Shown here: positions 25,344 through 36,987 of the stretch, piece by piece | Layout of the letters: each line of letters opens with the position of its first letter | Position numbering within the stretch: the stretch's first letter is position 1 | DNA from: Parapristionchus giblindavisi | Taxonomy: Eukaryota > Nematoda > Chromadorea > Rhabditida > Diplogasteridae | NCBI GenBank assembly: GCA_943737045.1 | Contig: CALSFV010000469.1 | Span: 48,586 to 112,585, forward strand | Length of the DNA stretch: 64,000 nt | Direction of reading: 5' to 3' | Program-made: the position numbers and the translations under genes | The notes under the pieces: model-generated | Database searches by the model: none | What the model saw: only the letters and a program-made list of their open reading frames with translations | What the model was told of the DNA's origin: nothing

Positions 25344-26831
25344 ATGTCCAACGAAGTAACCGACGAAGATGCCGAAACAGCTATGAAGCAATTTGCTGAA
25401 ATCACTGGCACGGATGAAATAATGGCTCAAACTGTTCTACAAGATGTTAATTGGAATCTCGAGGTTGATTGAATGTCGTTCATTTCTTTTAAATGAACGA
25501 TATTCAATCAACATGATTAAATTCAGAGAGCACTAGAGGTCTTCTTCGGTGGTAATGTGAGGAACGATGAGAGTGGATATGTAGAAGTAGTCGCTCCTTC
25601 GAATAATAATGTTCTAGCAAATGTGGAGGATGTTGAAGAAGGTACAGGAGATCTGAAAGGATTTGAACTATCTCTTCTATCTTGGAATATTGATGGATTA
25701 GATGGTAATAGTCTTGCCACCAGAATGACTGCCGTATATAAGATCGTTTCCAGGTTTGCTTTTATTTGTCCCTATTCTCTAGCACATAAGCGATTTTAGA
25801 ATTAACGCCGATTTCGTATTTTTACAAGAGGTTGTTGAACGTGATATCGATAAGCTAATGAAACTGAAGAAGTTGTACAATGTATACTGTTCTAATCGAG
25901 AGGCGCATTATTTTACTGCTATTCTTGTCAGTACTGCATTCAGGTTATTAATCTCACTATTATTTCATCAAAATAGACTATTTTAGAGTGAAGAATCATG
26001 AGGTCGTTCACTTTACTAATTCTGGAATGGATCGAACTCTGCAGATTATTGAGGTACTGTTATATAAACTCAATAGTTATTGTGGAATACTTCGTTTTCA
26101 CAACGAAAATATACCGTTAATGAGGAGATGGAATTATTTAAGGGATGTATTGGTCCATTCCAAGTGTTCCTTCTGAATACTCATCTTGAGAGTATGGCTG
26201 AACATTCGGATAAGAGAAGAGCACAGTTACGGTATGACAAAATAGACTTACGTACCAATTTTACTTATAACTGTTTCATTTCAAAAATATGATTCTTTCT
26301 TGCATTTACCTTTTTTTGCTAACATGCTACCATTTTCCCGTACATGTTCTAATGAAGATTATGAGTAGATTTAGTATATTTTGTAGAATGTGTCTTGATC
26401 GTATTGCTTCTATATCGAGAGAACATCGTGATGCTCTTATCTTCTTCGGAGGAGATCTTAATCTTCGTGATAAAGAGGTATATCATGGATTGATGTGATG
26501 TACTATGATGAAATATAGTTGGATGGTCTTCCTACTGGATTCGCTGATGCATGGTTAGCATCTGGAGGTGCAAAGAGTGAAGAATATACATGGGATACAC
26601 GACAGAATACGAATAAACAATCATTCCATGGTGCTCGATGTAGATTCGATCGATTATTCTATAAGGCTAATCCTCTGAATAAGGTTTGAAATGATCATAC
26701 TGTACAATGTGTCTTACATTGATATCTTCATTCAGGTTTCATTCAATCTGGAGGGTAAACAATTAATTCGTACGTGTCTTTGTTATCCATCTGATCATTG
26801 GGCCATTCATTCCGTATTCTCTGTTGCTTAA
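25344..26831 (+). CDS. TDP2: tyrosyl-DNA phosphodiesterase 2 (TDP2)
   Basis: An N-terminal UBA-like region (MSNEVTDEDAETAMKQFAEI... QTVLQDVNWNLE) precedes an endonuclease/exonuclease/phosphatase domain. The four family motifs are present: SWNIDGL, FLQEVVE, FLLNTHLESM with GGDLNLRD, and CYPSDHWAIHSV. The Asn, Glu, Asp and His that coordinate Mg2+ and carry out catalysis are therefore intact. TDP2 removes 5'-phosphotyrosyl adducts left by stalled topoisomerase II and acts mainly in the nucleus. Eight or so exons with short introns. The ATG follows TTTGAAAG, an acceptor-like end. Confidence 0.94.
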
Positions 26832-27025
26832 CAATTCATTCCAATTATTCATATATTCTGATCTCTTCTTCATATTATAATACAATAATCAATAGATCTT
26901 TTAACCAACGATATCGATCTTTAGCTTTAGCTTCGCCCCCCACTGTACAATTACTTTATTTTTGTATACTATTTTCCAATTCCATACCAAAACATGAAGA
27001 ATTCTACCTCCAATAACTATTGGTA

Positions 27026-27363
27026 ATGATCATCATAGGTCGAAAAGTGTGTTACAAACATACATGGGCGGGGTACCTGGACCTCGACTCTACAGGGGGC
27101 ATCCGAACGAAAAGTGATTAATTTTACAGGGAGCTTTTTTTCAAAAATTTCACCTAAACGCCTTTTTTTACAGGGGGGAATCCCACAAATTTTTGAAAAT
27201 CCCTAATTTTACAGTGGGCAACCCCATGTCGGCGCCCATGTATGGTTACAAAGTACCAAGCCTGACCGCATTTTGAGCAAAAATCGGAAAACTGCCGCCT
27301 TCTGAGCCAAAATTTCCCAAAAATCGAAAAAACTGGACCGCATTTTGAAGACTTATGATGATC
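27026..27363. repeat. older dispersed repeat carrying a nested MITE
   Basis: Ends are inverted (TGATCATCATA and TATGATGATCA). The left part GGTCGAAAAGTGTGTTACAAA and right part GTACCAAGCC... match a second copy at 59020-59130 in a KDEL receptor intron, which lacks the insertion. This shows that the sequence was present before the MITE landed. Confidence 0.8.
27059..27244. mobile_element. hAT-like MITE copy 2, 8-bp TSD GTTACAAA
   Basis: Terminal repeats CATACATGGGCG and CGCCCATGTATG are flanked by perfect GTTACAAA (27051-27058 and 27245-27252). The empty sequence TATGTTACAAAGTACCAAG exists at 59031-59049. The interior differs from copies 1 and 3, so this is a second subfamily sharing only the termini. 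Confidence 0.95.
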
Positions 27364-28126
27364 ATCATCAGTTATCTTTTCACTTCATGCATGTATATCA
27401 TCTCTCATATTTCTCAACATCAATTACCGTAATCCATTGACTACCTCAACTCCTGTGTTTATCATTATATCTGTTACATGCTAATCTCCCGATGAAAATA
27501 AATTATCTACCATTTTGTCTTGATTTTATTTGTTTGTAAAACGGTCAGCTGAATTCAGGTAGTTTCGGTTTGTCGAAAATAATGCGCGATTTGGTGGAAA
27601 TGTATTACCGTAATGAGATATTGATTTGACAAGAGTAGATCAGATTCACTCATTCTATTCGTAATTTCTCATAAAGTAACCACGTATCTATTCATCTTAT
27701 TCTATAATTCACATATATTTCTTCCAGATCAATAATTGATTCGCTTCAATCATTGTCTATCGCTTCTTTTAGAACTTTGCCTATTGAACGATTTCTCTAA
27801 TTTGGTGAGTGTTTTCTCTTTTGTTTATAAATATTCATTTTGTATTCTAAATTTTAAAGAATAATTTGTGTTATTATTAAAATCATCCGATCAATATCTG
27901 AATCCGTAATGTAAATATCTATGCTACTTTAAAAAAATTTTATTTATCGTTTTTGTTCACTTCACAGCACTGGAAAAGCAATGGAATAATCTCTAGAAGG
28001 AATGATTTTTTTAATGAAGAAAGCTTGTGAGAAAAGACAATGACAGTATTTTGTGATAGAGATTACGAGTATCCGGGATTCATTCATAAAAAGTCTAATT
28101 ATCATTAAATATATCATAGTATCAAA

Positions 28127-31100
28127 CTAGAAAAATCTCTTCTTAAATCGTCTTCGTAGCTTTCGAAGCTTGAATCTCCTTCTTCTCTTTGCTCCTTTGC
28201 CCCATGCACCTATATAAAACAATTCTCATGGGATTATGGTATCATTGCTTATTCTACTCTACTCTATATAGATATCAAATGTGATAGATGAACACTTCCG
28301 CTCATATCTATATCTACAAGATCTATATAACTCGTACTTACCGAGTACGAAACTTTCGATCTCGCAGTGATTCTCACCACGAAGAATACGGAAGAGTCCC
28401 TGAAGGATACGGTGTTATTGATTCGGATAATTGATTCAAACTTACGTTTTCTCCCCAATGTTCTCCCCATGAATTGGCACAAAGCCAATATTTGATTGGT
28501 CGTCCAGTTGAATGATCTGTTCCCCATCCTAATATACGAACTGAATGATATCCTTGACCAGTATACGAATCTCCCTGAATACAGTATACAGTAACGATAG
28601 GCTGATCATTGGGTCAGATACCTTATCAGCTGCTAAATGAGTGTGTTGATAGACACCATGTTTGTACATGAAGAAATCTTCATGAACGACGAATGTTGCC
28701 TGAATGAGAATACGGTATAGTGAATTGAGAGATACCGTATACCTGAACAGGTCCATTGGATATAATCTCAGTCATAATATCTTCTTCTTTTGGTGATACT
28801 CGATAAGGAGGAGTCATCTTATATACTTTACTATAATTGAAAATATATTTTGATGAATGGATTGATGATATTACCCATGTGATTCATCTTCATTGGGACA
28901 TGAAATGGGTAGTTTGGCTTGGAATAATGCCTTAGGCAGTAGACATACTCCAGGTTCATGAGTACTTCCAGATTCATATGGATAACATGATTCTGATACT
29001 ACTCTCAAATGATCAATGATGAAGTGAATTGATTAGTGGTATAGACTTACCCGATCTTCCTTATATACCACCATGCTCTATCGAGATATCCACCCTCACA
29101 TCCTTTCTGTCGATGTTGATTACATGATAGAAGTTGTTGAGAGGATAAAGATTGATTCAATCGACCTTCTGTGATTATTGCCAGTCTACAAAGATGGATA
29201 AGAAAGATGATCTGTATGATTGTTGTTGACAGTCGTTAATTATAATAGAATGACAAATTGGTACTTGAGATAATCATACCTATCTTGAGAAGTAGCCGTA
29301 GTACTAACAGCCCAACTACTAGCACAATCTCCTTGATCTCTTACTCCATGAATCAATCCAGGCCATTTGTCACGAGCATCGAATTCATGAGGAAGTTCAC
29401 GAGGTTTAATCAAGATCTATGATGATAATGAACAGATAAAGGATAATGAATGAAGTATACCTCATTCATATGTTGAACTGATTGTTCAGGGAAAAGAGTT
29501 CCTAGACGGAATTTGATTCCATCCTCAAGAGTTCGTCCCCAAAAGAAGGAATAGTTCGATCCTGCCCATCTATAATACTTCATTCATTGCAATTTAAATA
29601 GAATCTAACAAGCAATCACTATCTCTAGACAATAGAACTGAAATATAGGCTAATCTCTTCTCTCTCTATCGTCGCCCTCTATTTATATTGGTTTAATGAC
29701 TGTATACATGATTAAGAAATTAGCTACGATGTACTTTTTCTCATCGGATATTGTATGATAGACACGGAGATGAAGTGTTTCCGTCTAGTAATTGATAGAT
29801 GGGATGGGCAATAGATGATGATGAAAAGTGAATGAAAGAGAAATTGCGTGTTAGATTGAATGGAATGAAGAAGTTATCAGCACATTGTACTCTTTCTACT
29901 ATCATTACATGATGATGGAGTATCGTTAAAGGGAATTGGATGAATAGTCATGTAATGGGATAGATATGTCTATCTATAGATAATGTAGATGATGGCTTAC
30001 GAGTATCGTCCATGTTGAATATTATGGAGTAGATCATCTTGTATGATACAAGTCTTTCTATCACACGACCATACTCCTCCAGAACATGTACTATAATGGA
30101 TGGGTTATGCTTTTTCTGTTATCATCATTAATCACTTTCATGTCCTTGAGTCTACATAACTCTCTCCCCCCCTCTCTCACTCTCTCCCTCCCTCCCTCTC
30201 TCTCTCGATCAAAATGGATAACCTTGAGTGTTTCGCTTATTAACTGAGTGCGAAAAAAATGCAAAATTCATGCTGGAAACATAATTACTATGAATCAGAA
30301 ATGTGGTGAAGAACATTGGTATTGAGAATGTATATGGGGGATATAGATATATGAACTAACCATGTCTCACAGTTATTCTTAGTAGTTTCACCCTCATTGT
30401 AATGTACTCCATCAGCATCACAATCTAGATAGATATTATATATTATTAGATTTATTCATTTATAATGATCGACCTCATTGAACAATACCACCCAATGAGA
30501 GATGAATGAATGAGAGAAGAAGAAGAGAAAGAGAAAGATAAGATATGATGAGGATATTCAACCTGATCACTATCGATTACATCTCATACCACTAATTAGA
30601 TAGATCATCTATATTGTGACCGGAAGAAGATGGAATTAAGAGGGAGAAGGATGAAGGAGAGGAAGAGGGTGAGGGAGGGAGGGATGAAGCCAGGTGAGGT
30701 AAGGGATACTAACTGCCATGTAGACAGGATAAGACTAACTGAAAGTATAAATCTCTCTCAGTTGTTTAATCCCTTAAGTGAGTGACTAGAATAGAGCTTG
30801 TGAAGAGAAAGAAGAAGAAGTAGATGAGAGAAATGAATCGATGATGATCACAATAGACAATTGATAGAAGAGGAGAAGAGAACTATCATTGATTAGTATT
30901 CATGGAGTACTAGTTAGTAGTAGTAGATGGAGATAGAATGAGAAGTGTGGGATGAAAGTAGTTGGGAAACAAAGAGAACAAAGATCAAAAATTGGGAAAC
31001 CAGATGCAATATTGAAAGTATAAGCAATAATCATGAAAAGAATCGAAAATAGCAATGAATAGTTGTGAGATAAAATGAGTTGAGGTAAATAATAGATGAA

Positions 31101-31624
31101 GACAGTAATACGAATTGATAACCTTTTCCTGATAGAGATAATTCTTTGATGTTATCATCCCTTACTCCTCTACATATAGCAAGGAAATCAGGACAACAAT
31201 CATTTCCTCCATCGGGTCCTGATTATTCATTAGAAGTCATTATTATTTATTTTTAAAAAAATATTATTTATTAAAATAAGATATGGCTTCAAATGATTAT
31301 TGGAAAGTATATGGATAAGAGAAGCCAAACAGTGTAAGTATAAGATATTATTGTCAAAAGTATAAGAATGATAGATAGATAGATCGAACCTCTATCACAG
31401 AATACATCACAATAACATAGATGATCTCCTAGAATAGGTGCTGTACAATCATCATCACGATGAAGACAACATGGAACATCTCGTTTACTACAGTAATCAC
31501 CAGGAATTCCTAAGTAGAATATGAGGATTACGGTAGATATGAGAAGTAGTTATTGATTACCTGTGAATCCTCTTGCTATTGTATATGATATGAGTAGAGA
31601 TAATATAAGAGGAAGACGTTTCAT
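28127..31624 (-). CDS. TINAGL1: TINAGL1/TINAG-like secreted inactive cathepsin B homologue
   Basis: A signal peptide ([19 protein letters not shown]) is followed by a Cys-rich somatomedin-like part ([10 protein letters not shown]) and a second Cys-rich part with [15 protein letters not shown]. The papain-like domain contains [41 protein letters not shown] and [10 protein letters not shown]. The residue at the catalytic Cys position is Ser (CASSW in place of CGSCW), as in known TINAG proteins, so it should not be an active protease; His ([11 protein letters not shown]) and Asn remain. The family is matricellular, binding basement membrane and integrins. The C-terminus is unusual: after [13 protein letters not shown] comes a run [19 protein letters not shown]. 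About 15 exons; two introns near 29.6-30.4 kb are several hundred bases long. Confidence 0.93.
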
Positions 31625-32969
31625 AACGTCTCCTTTCTCTATCTCTCTACTACACTATCTCGTACTCTTTCCATTGAACCAAAAGAGAGAAAGGACATGA
31701 CTCCGCCCACTTTTCATCCTTTTCTTCTATCATTTAGTATGAAGATATGAAGATGATAGTGAGGGTGGGGAGATATAAGGGGAGGGATAAGAATAGTTAT
31801 AATGTAGTTGTCATTAATAGGTGAAAGTTAATGGGTATGATGAGGGTGGAGTAGAAGGGTGAAGGAGAGGAAGGAAGGGGGTAGATGATATGTCCTTGTT
31901 CGTTGTCATGTCATGATCCTTCCTTTCACTTATTCTCATTGATATTCACATTGAGAATAGGCCGTTACCCTCTTCTATTCTATCATTCTAAGGAGAAGAA
32001 GATCATGAATCTATTCTTACCTTGTTAGAGTCTATTCTTCTTCTACCAATCAGAGACTTTGAAGAAGAGAAGGAAGGATATGACAATTAGATAAGAAGAA
32101 GAAGATGTGAGGAGAATTGGGGGATACAAACTATCTAATATGTTTAGTAGAGGATACATGGATAGAACAAAAGAAGTTGTAGAATTCAGTAGAATAAATG
32201 GTGTGAAAAATAAAATTTGATTAGAAACTATCCATATTTCATTACATAAATAGTTTATTATCAATGTTTTTTTGTGATTTTCTTCATAAATAATGCTATA
32301 AAGTTCATTTTAATAGTTTCTTGATCAATATTATTTTTGACAGATGTATCATATAATGAATATGATTCATTAAACTAATGATAATAAAGCTTATTTATTA
32401 TTATATCTATTGTTTTTGTTCGTCATGACATTCTTTAAATAGAGTTCATTCCCTTTCATATATCTTTGAAAGTATATTAAAATATATGGGAAGCTGAGAG
32501 GTCATCTTATTATGATCAGAACGATTTCATATAAATGTTATCACTGTGGTTCTTCGTGATTTTTTCTATTATTATAGCTCTACAATAAAAGTACATGCAT
32601 AGAACAAAAAGTTATTAAAAGGAATAGTTTTAGTATCTGAAAGTCAAATTAAGGTTACGGTATCCAAAAAATTCGCACCCGAAATGCGCAAGGGGGCTGA
32701 GTTGTGGTGTTTAGTAGCTGTATGAATACATTGAGAAGTGTCTGTCTATGCCTTCTTTCGCTCTCTCTGTTCACTATGTAGTCATGCGTTGTGTAAGTGA
32801 ATGAGTCGAGTATCCATCCCTTGCATTCCATTTGCTCAATCCTCTTCTCAATTGATCACTTATATCACTATTCATTATCAACAATCACTCTAAAACACTT
32901 CAATTCATCAAATTAAAGCTTCCTCTTGCAGAGTCTTCAATATTATTATTCTTTGTTTTTGTACAAATA
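31625..32969. other. intergenic, TINAGL / HAPSTR1 divergent promoters
   Basis: About 1.3 kb between divergent start codons. Left part is purine-rich (AGAGGAAGG), middle is very AT-rich. No gene or element recognised. Confidence 0.5.
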
Positions 32970-35900
32970 ATGTGGACGGGAGATGGACCAAGTAGACATT
33001 GCGGATGCGGTGATATCGATTGTGATGGAGAAAGATTATGGGCAGATTTTGAGGTAAGCTAGATCAATATCGATCTCTTTCAAATATTGATGAAATAGTC
33101 GATTAGCAGTAGTAAACAGGTTGGAAATGAGAAAGTAGAATGTATAATCTTCCCTTGTAGTTAGAGCTATTTGAATATTGGTGAGATTAAACATTGATTA
33201 GTAGTTGTGTGAATGACAGCGTTCTCAGTGTATGAGATAGATTAGATGCGATTTGACTTTTTGCGTGTTTACTCGATCGATTGTTTCTCACTGAACTGAA
33301 GTGATCGTGGATGGATTATTGTAAGTATCAGGAAATGGAATAGGGATATGTTATCTAATTGTTGTATGATTACAGCATTGTGCTCAATCAGTGACTCGTT
33401 TATATCAAGAGAAGGAATGGAGATCACTACAGACTACAGCAGCAGCTACAACACAATTGTATAAGAGTGGATTAGAATGTCATAAAAGAGGATTCGATAA
33501 AGGATTTCAGGTATCCTATACTTTATCTGATTTTCATTGGCTTAACTGTTTCGTAATATCGTTGTTTACTGTTGATCAATAATTGTTTAGGCGGGTCGTC
33601 AAGCTCTTGCGAAGGAATTGTATTCAATGCAGGGACAGAAGATTGACGTTAACGTTCTACTTGGAGTTAGTTTTTTTTGAAATGTGAATGATTGATTAGT
33701 GAGAGGATTGATACAATACAATACATTTATCTTATCAGCACTACGTGCAGAAGAGTAAGTCAGGGGCAGGGGAATTTGCTTGCAAGTTCTTATTCTTCCA
33801 TCTCTGCGAGATATTATTCTCCATTCAAGAAAACTACTCTGGAAATTTCTCCCCGCAGGGCACCCTGTCTAATAAGGGAAGGGTACTTGGTCGTGTGTCG
33901 GAAAATCTAACAAAATGTATATGGTTGGAAAGAGGAGAAAATTCTAAGACTTTTTGGTCTTTTCATTTTGTCGCCTCGGACTTCCTAAGGACCGCAAATC
34001 GATTTTGAAAAAAAAGCGATTCCATGGGTGAAATTTCAAGGGTCCAATGGCAGAGATATAAAACGCTATCTGAGAAAATCGACATAGGTGCGGTATCGAT
34101 GAAAAATGAATTTTTCTGTTTTATGTGTGATAATTACAGGCTCCATGAGTGTAGTACACTGGTACTTGGAAATTGCTTCCAATTGAAAATTCGCTTCAGG
34201 GGGTGACCACACAACAATTTGGCGCCTTTTCCTAAAAGGTTGATTTCGAACCCAATCGATTCGGGAGTGGATGCAATCGACTCCTTGGCGAATTCTAAGA
34301 AACTATTGTCAAGGAGAGTTTTTTGATCAACGGTCAACGAAGGCTGGAATTTGGGAATTTTCGGAAAAAATTTTACATTAAATTAATTCTCACTATTTTC
34401 CCATGGCCCAGGTAAATTTTTTATTTGCTCAATATCTTCTACATATTATATTACACCTTCAGTTTAAAATTCATAATTTTTAAAAAATACATAATTTGTG
34501 AACGAACCCGTTTTGTAACGACAATCTGAATTGTGGTGTGCTCCGACGACGTTTCCTAATTTCTCAAATTGGTTTTTCGCTAGTTCTAAACATATTTTAC
34601 CGCTGTTCTCGTCATGACTGAGCTATAGAACTACTCCTCGCCTTCGGAGTGCGCCTGCACGGTTTACGTGCTGATCACATTGTTGATCATACTTCTCATT
34701 TAAGTTCCGTATTTTCTCGTTTAAACAAAATAATTTGCATGCTCTCTCTTTCTCTGATCAGTCTATAAAACCGACAAGAAAGAGTACGGAATGGCGTGAG
34801 TATGGTAACTACTTCGTAAGCTAGCTCGTACACGAATAAGTGAATAAAACTTAAATGAGAAGTATGATCAACAATGTGATCAGCACGTAAACCGTGCAGG
34901 CGCACTCCGAAGGCGAGGAGTAGTTCTATAGCTCAGTCATGACGAGAACAGCGGTAAAATATGTTTAGAACTAGCGAAAAACCAATTTGAGAAATTAGGA
35001 AACGTCGTCGGAGCACACCACAATTCAGATTGTCGTTACAAAACGGGTTCGTTCACAAATTATGTATTTTTTAAAAATTATGAATTTTAAACTGAAGGTG
35101 TAATATAATATGTAGAAGATATTGAGCAAATAAAAAATTTACCTGGGCCATGGGAAAATAGTGAGAATTAATTTAATGTAAAATTTTTTCCGAAAATTCC
35201 CAAATTCCAGCCTTCGTTGACCGTTGATCAAAAAACTCTCCTTGACAATAGTTTCTTAGAATTCGCCAAGGAGTCGATTGCACCCACTCCCGAATCGATT
35301 GGGTTCGAAATCAACCTTTTAGGAAAAGGCGCCAAATTGTTGTGTGGTCACCCCCTGAAGCGAATTTTCAATTGGAAGCAATTTCCAAGTACCAGTGTAC
35401 TACACTCATGGAGCCTGTAATTATCACACATAAAACAGAAAAATTCATTTTTTCGTCGATACCAGAAAATATTCCAGTTGTTGAATTCTCTCAGATAGTG
35501 TTTTATATCTATTAGATACCTCATCTCGCCCTTGCATTCCTTTCCCAAGCAACACGTGGCGCAGTAGGTAAGAGGCTCGTCTATAAAACTTTTGTGTGTT
35601 CGGTTTCAATGGTTCGATTCCTTTCATTGCAACTTTTTTTGCTCATTTTATTTTTGATCAAACAACGTTTATAAGATCTTTATTAACAATTTAACATCAA
35701 ATGTAACAGTCAACGGTCCATATTGGGCCAGAAACATGAGGAAGTTAAATCGCCTGAAAATCGACGTTCCACGTGGACGACGGAAATGGTGAATCTTTTT
35801 TTACCTAATCAAATCTCGGAGAAAAAATTATTTTCATCTCGCATTTCTTGCCGCTGTGGCGAGCCAGGCTGTACCATCTGCCCGCGCTACAGAGTAAGCT

Positions 35901-36987
35901 TCTGCTTTTCATGTTTCTGGCCCAATATGGACCGTTGACTGTTACATTTGTTGTTAAATTGTTAATAAAGATCTTATAAACGTTGTTTGAACAAAAATAA
36001 AATGAGCAAAAAAAAGTTGCAATGAAAGGAATCGAACCATTGAAACCGAACACACAAAAGTTTTATAGACGAGCCTTTTACCTACTGCGCCACGTGTTAC
36101 TTGGAAAGGGAATGCAAGGGCGAGATGAGGTATCTAATAGATATCTCTGCCATTGGACCCTTGAAATTTCACCCATGGAATTGCTCTTTTTTTCAAAATC
36201 GATGTTCGGTCCTTAGGAAGCCCGAGGCGACAAAACGAAAAGACCAAAAAGTCTTAGAATTTTGTCAACTTTCCAACCATATCCATTTTGTTATATTTTC
36301 CGACACACGACCAAGTACCCTTCCCTTATAAGCCCTCTTCCCCGCGGGGCACCCTGTCATTTCATAGACTCAACAAGATGCCCCGCAGGGTGCCCGGCAG
36401 AGTGCCCCGCGGGGCGAGTGACAGGGTGCCCCGCGGGGAAAAATTTCCAGAGTGTCTGTTGGTGGAGTAGGCTTACATAAACTATAGAAGATGAATAGAT
36501 ATAGATAGATTAAAGGAATGAATATGATTGTGAATGATTTCAGCTTCTAGCAAAATACGTGGGAACTAGTGAGGATACTCGAGTAGGAGGAATGATCGAT
36601 AATAGAGATGATAGAATTGGTGGAGGAGGAGGAGATGGTACTGCACTTCATCTATTCCAACAGGTAATCATATACTTGTAGTAGAATTATAGTGATATAC
36701 AGTGAAAACACGTATCATTCAATATGTTTTGAGAAAAAAATTAGAGTTCACTTTTATCAACGTTTTCATTTTCGTTCCTTATAGAAAAGCTAGTTTTTTT
36801 AACCAAGTTGTTGAAATAGATGATAATGAATATATTTGAGGCATTGATTCCAAATCCTTCTTCATCACCTCAACGATCACCTGAATTGAAGGAATTTCTT
36901 TCATCTCAAGTTCAACGTCATCGTAAAAGACCTCGATCTCCATCATCTCCTGCTAGTCTTCTTAAAAGAATGAGAAGAAATAATTAG
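32970..36987 (+). CDS. HAPSTR1: HAPSTR1 (C16orf72) family protein
   Basis: Five exons (32970-33053, 33376-33510, 33591-33665, 36544-36663, 36820-36987) join in phase 0 to 193 residues. The core LWADFEHCAQSVTRLYQ, then TTQLYKSGLECHKRGFDKGF and AGRQALAKELYSMQGQKIDV, matches the helical HAPSTR1 domain, in which two FQNAATAVTxLYK-like repeats are typical. The C-terminus RHRKRPRSP...LLKRMRRNN is a likely nuclear localisation signal, as in the human protein. HAPSTR1 is a nuclear stress-response regulator that works with the E3 ligase HUWE1. The N-terminus (MWTGDGPSRHCGCGDIDCDG) is not typical. It is shorter than the human protein (about 275 residues), lacking most of the disordered region. Intron 3 is 2.9 kb because of a palindromic element. 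Confidence 0.85.
35508..36145. mobile_element. second long-TIR fold-back element nested in the right arm
   Basis: Arms of about 230 bp (35508-35738 and 35912-36145) start TCTATTAGATACC and end GGTATCTAATAGA, around a spacer of about 170 bp. The interrupted arm can be read straight across the insertion (...GTTTTATATCTCTGCC...), with TA, or ATAT at most, duplicated. That fits a TA-targeting (Tc1/mariner-like) insertion, which is inference. Each arm carries tRNA-like A and B boxes. Confidence 0.85.
35557..35621 (+). other. tRNA-like A and B box pair in a palindrome arm
   Basis: TGGCGCAGTAGG (35557-35568) resembles a Pol III A box, and GGTTCGATTCC (35611-35621) is a perfect B box 42 bases later. 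The mirror copy is on the other arm (GGAATCGAACC at 36028-36038). The intervening bases do not give a good anticodon stem, so I do not call a functional tRNA; a tRNA-derived piece captured by the element is more likely. Confidence 0.6.

Larger units (their letters stand above)
26832..28126. other. intergenic, TDP2 / TINAGL convergent region
   Basis: About 1.3 kb without genes. It contains the nested repeat at 27026-27363 and AT-rich sequence with ATTACCGTAAT motifs. I see nothing else in it. Confidence 0.55.
33835..36453. mobile_element. 2.6 kb nested palindromic (fold-back) element
   Basis: The outer termini ACTCTGGAAATTT (33835) and AAATTTCCAGAGT (ending 36453) are inverted. The left arm runs to 34703 and the right from 34850, around a 146-bp spacer; the inner 610 bp of each arm (34091-34703 and 34850-35463) are almost identical. 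The right arm is interrupted by a second palindrome at 35508-36145. GC-rich units reading GGGTGCCCCGCGGGG occur once at the left end and several times at the right end. The 67-codon open frames mirrored in the arms look incidental. Superfamily unknown; no clear target duplication found. Confidence 0.85.

Noticed and set aside
32970..33053. HAPSTR1 N-terminus (HCGCGDIDCDG) as a real zinc finger related to the transposase CKCG motif
   Set aside because: Only a few Cys residues and a DCD match; too short to separate from chance.
34134..35420. Identical 67-codon frames in the two palindrome arms
   Set aside because: The same sequence appears in both arms of the fold-back element; no start context, partner exons or recognised domain. 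Most likely chance openness.
35553..35635. Functional tRNA gene
   Set aside because: A and B boxes are good, but the anticodon and acceptor stems do not pair convincingly and the sequence sits in a transposon arm.
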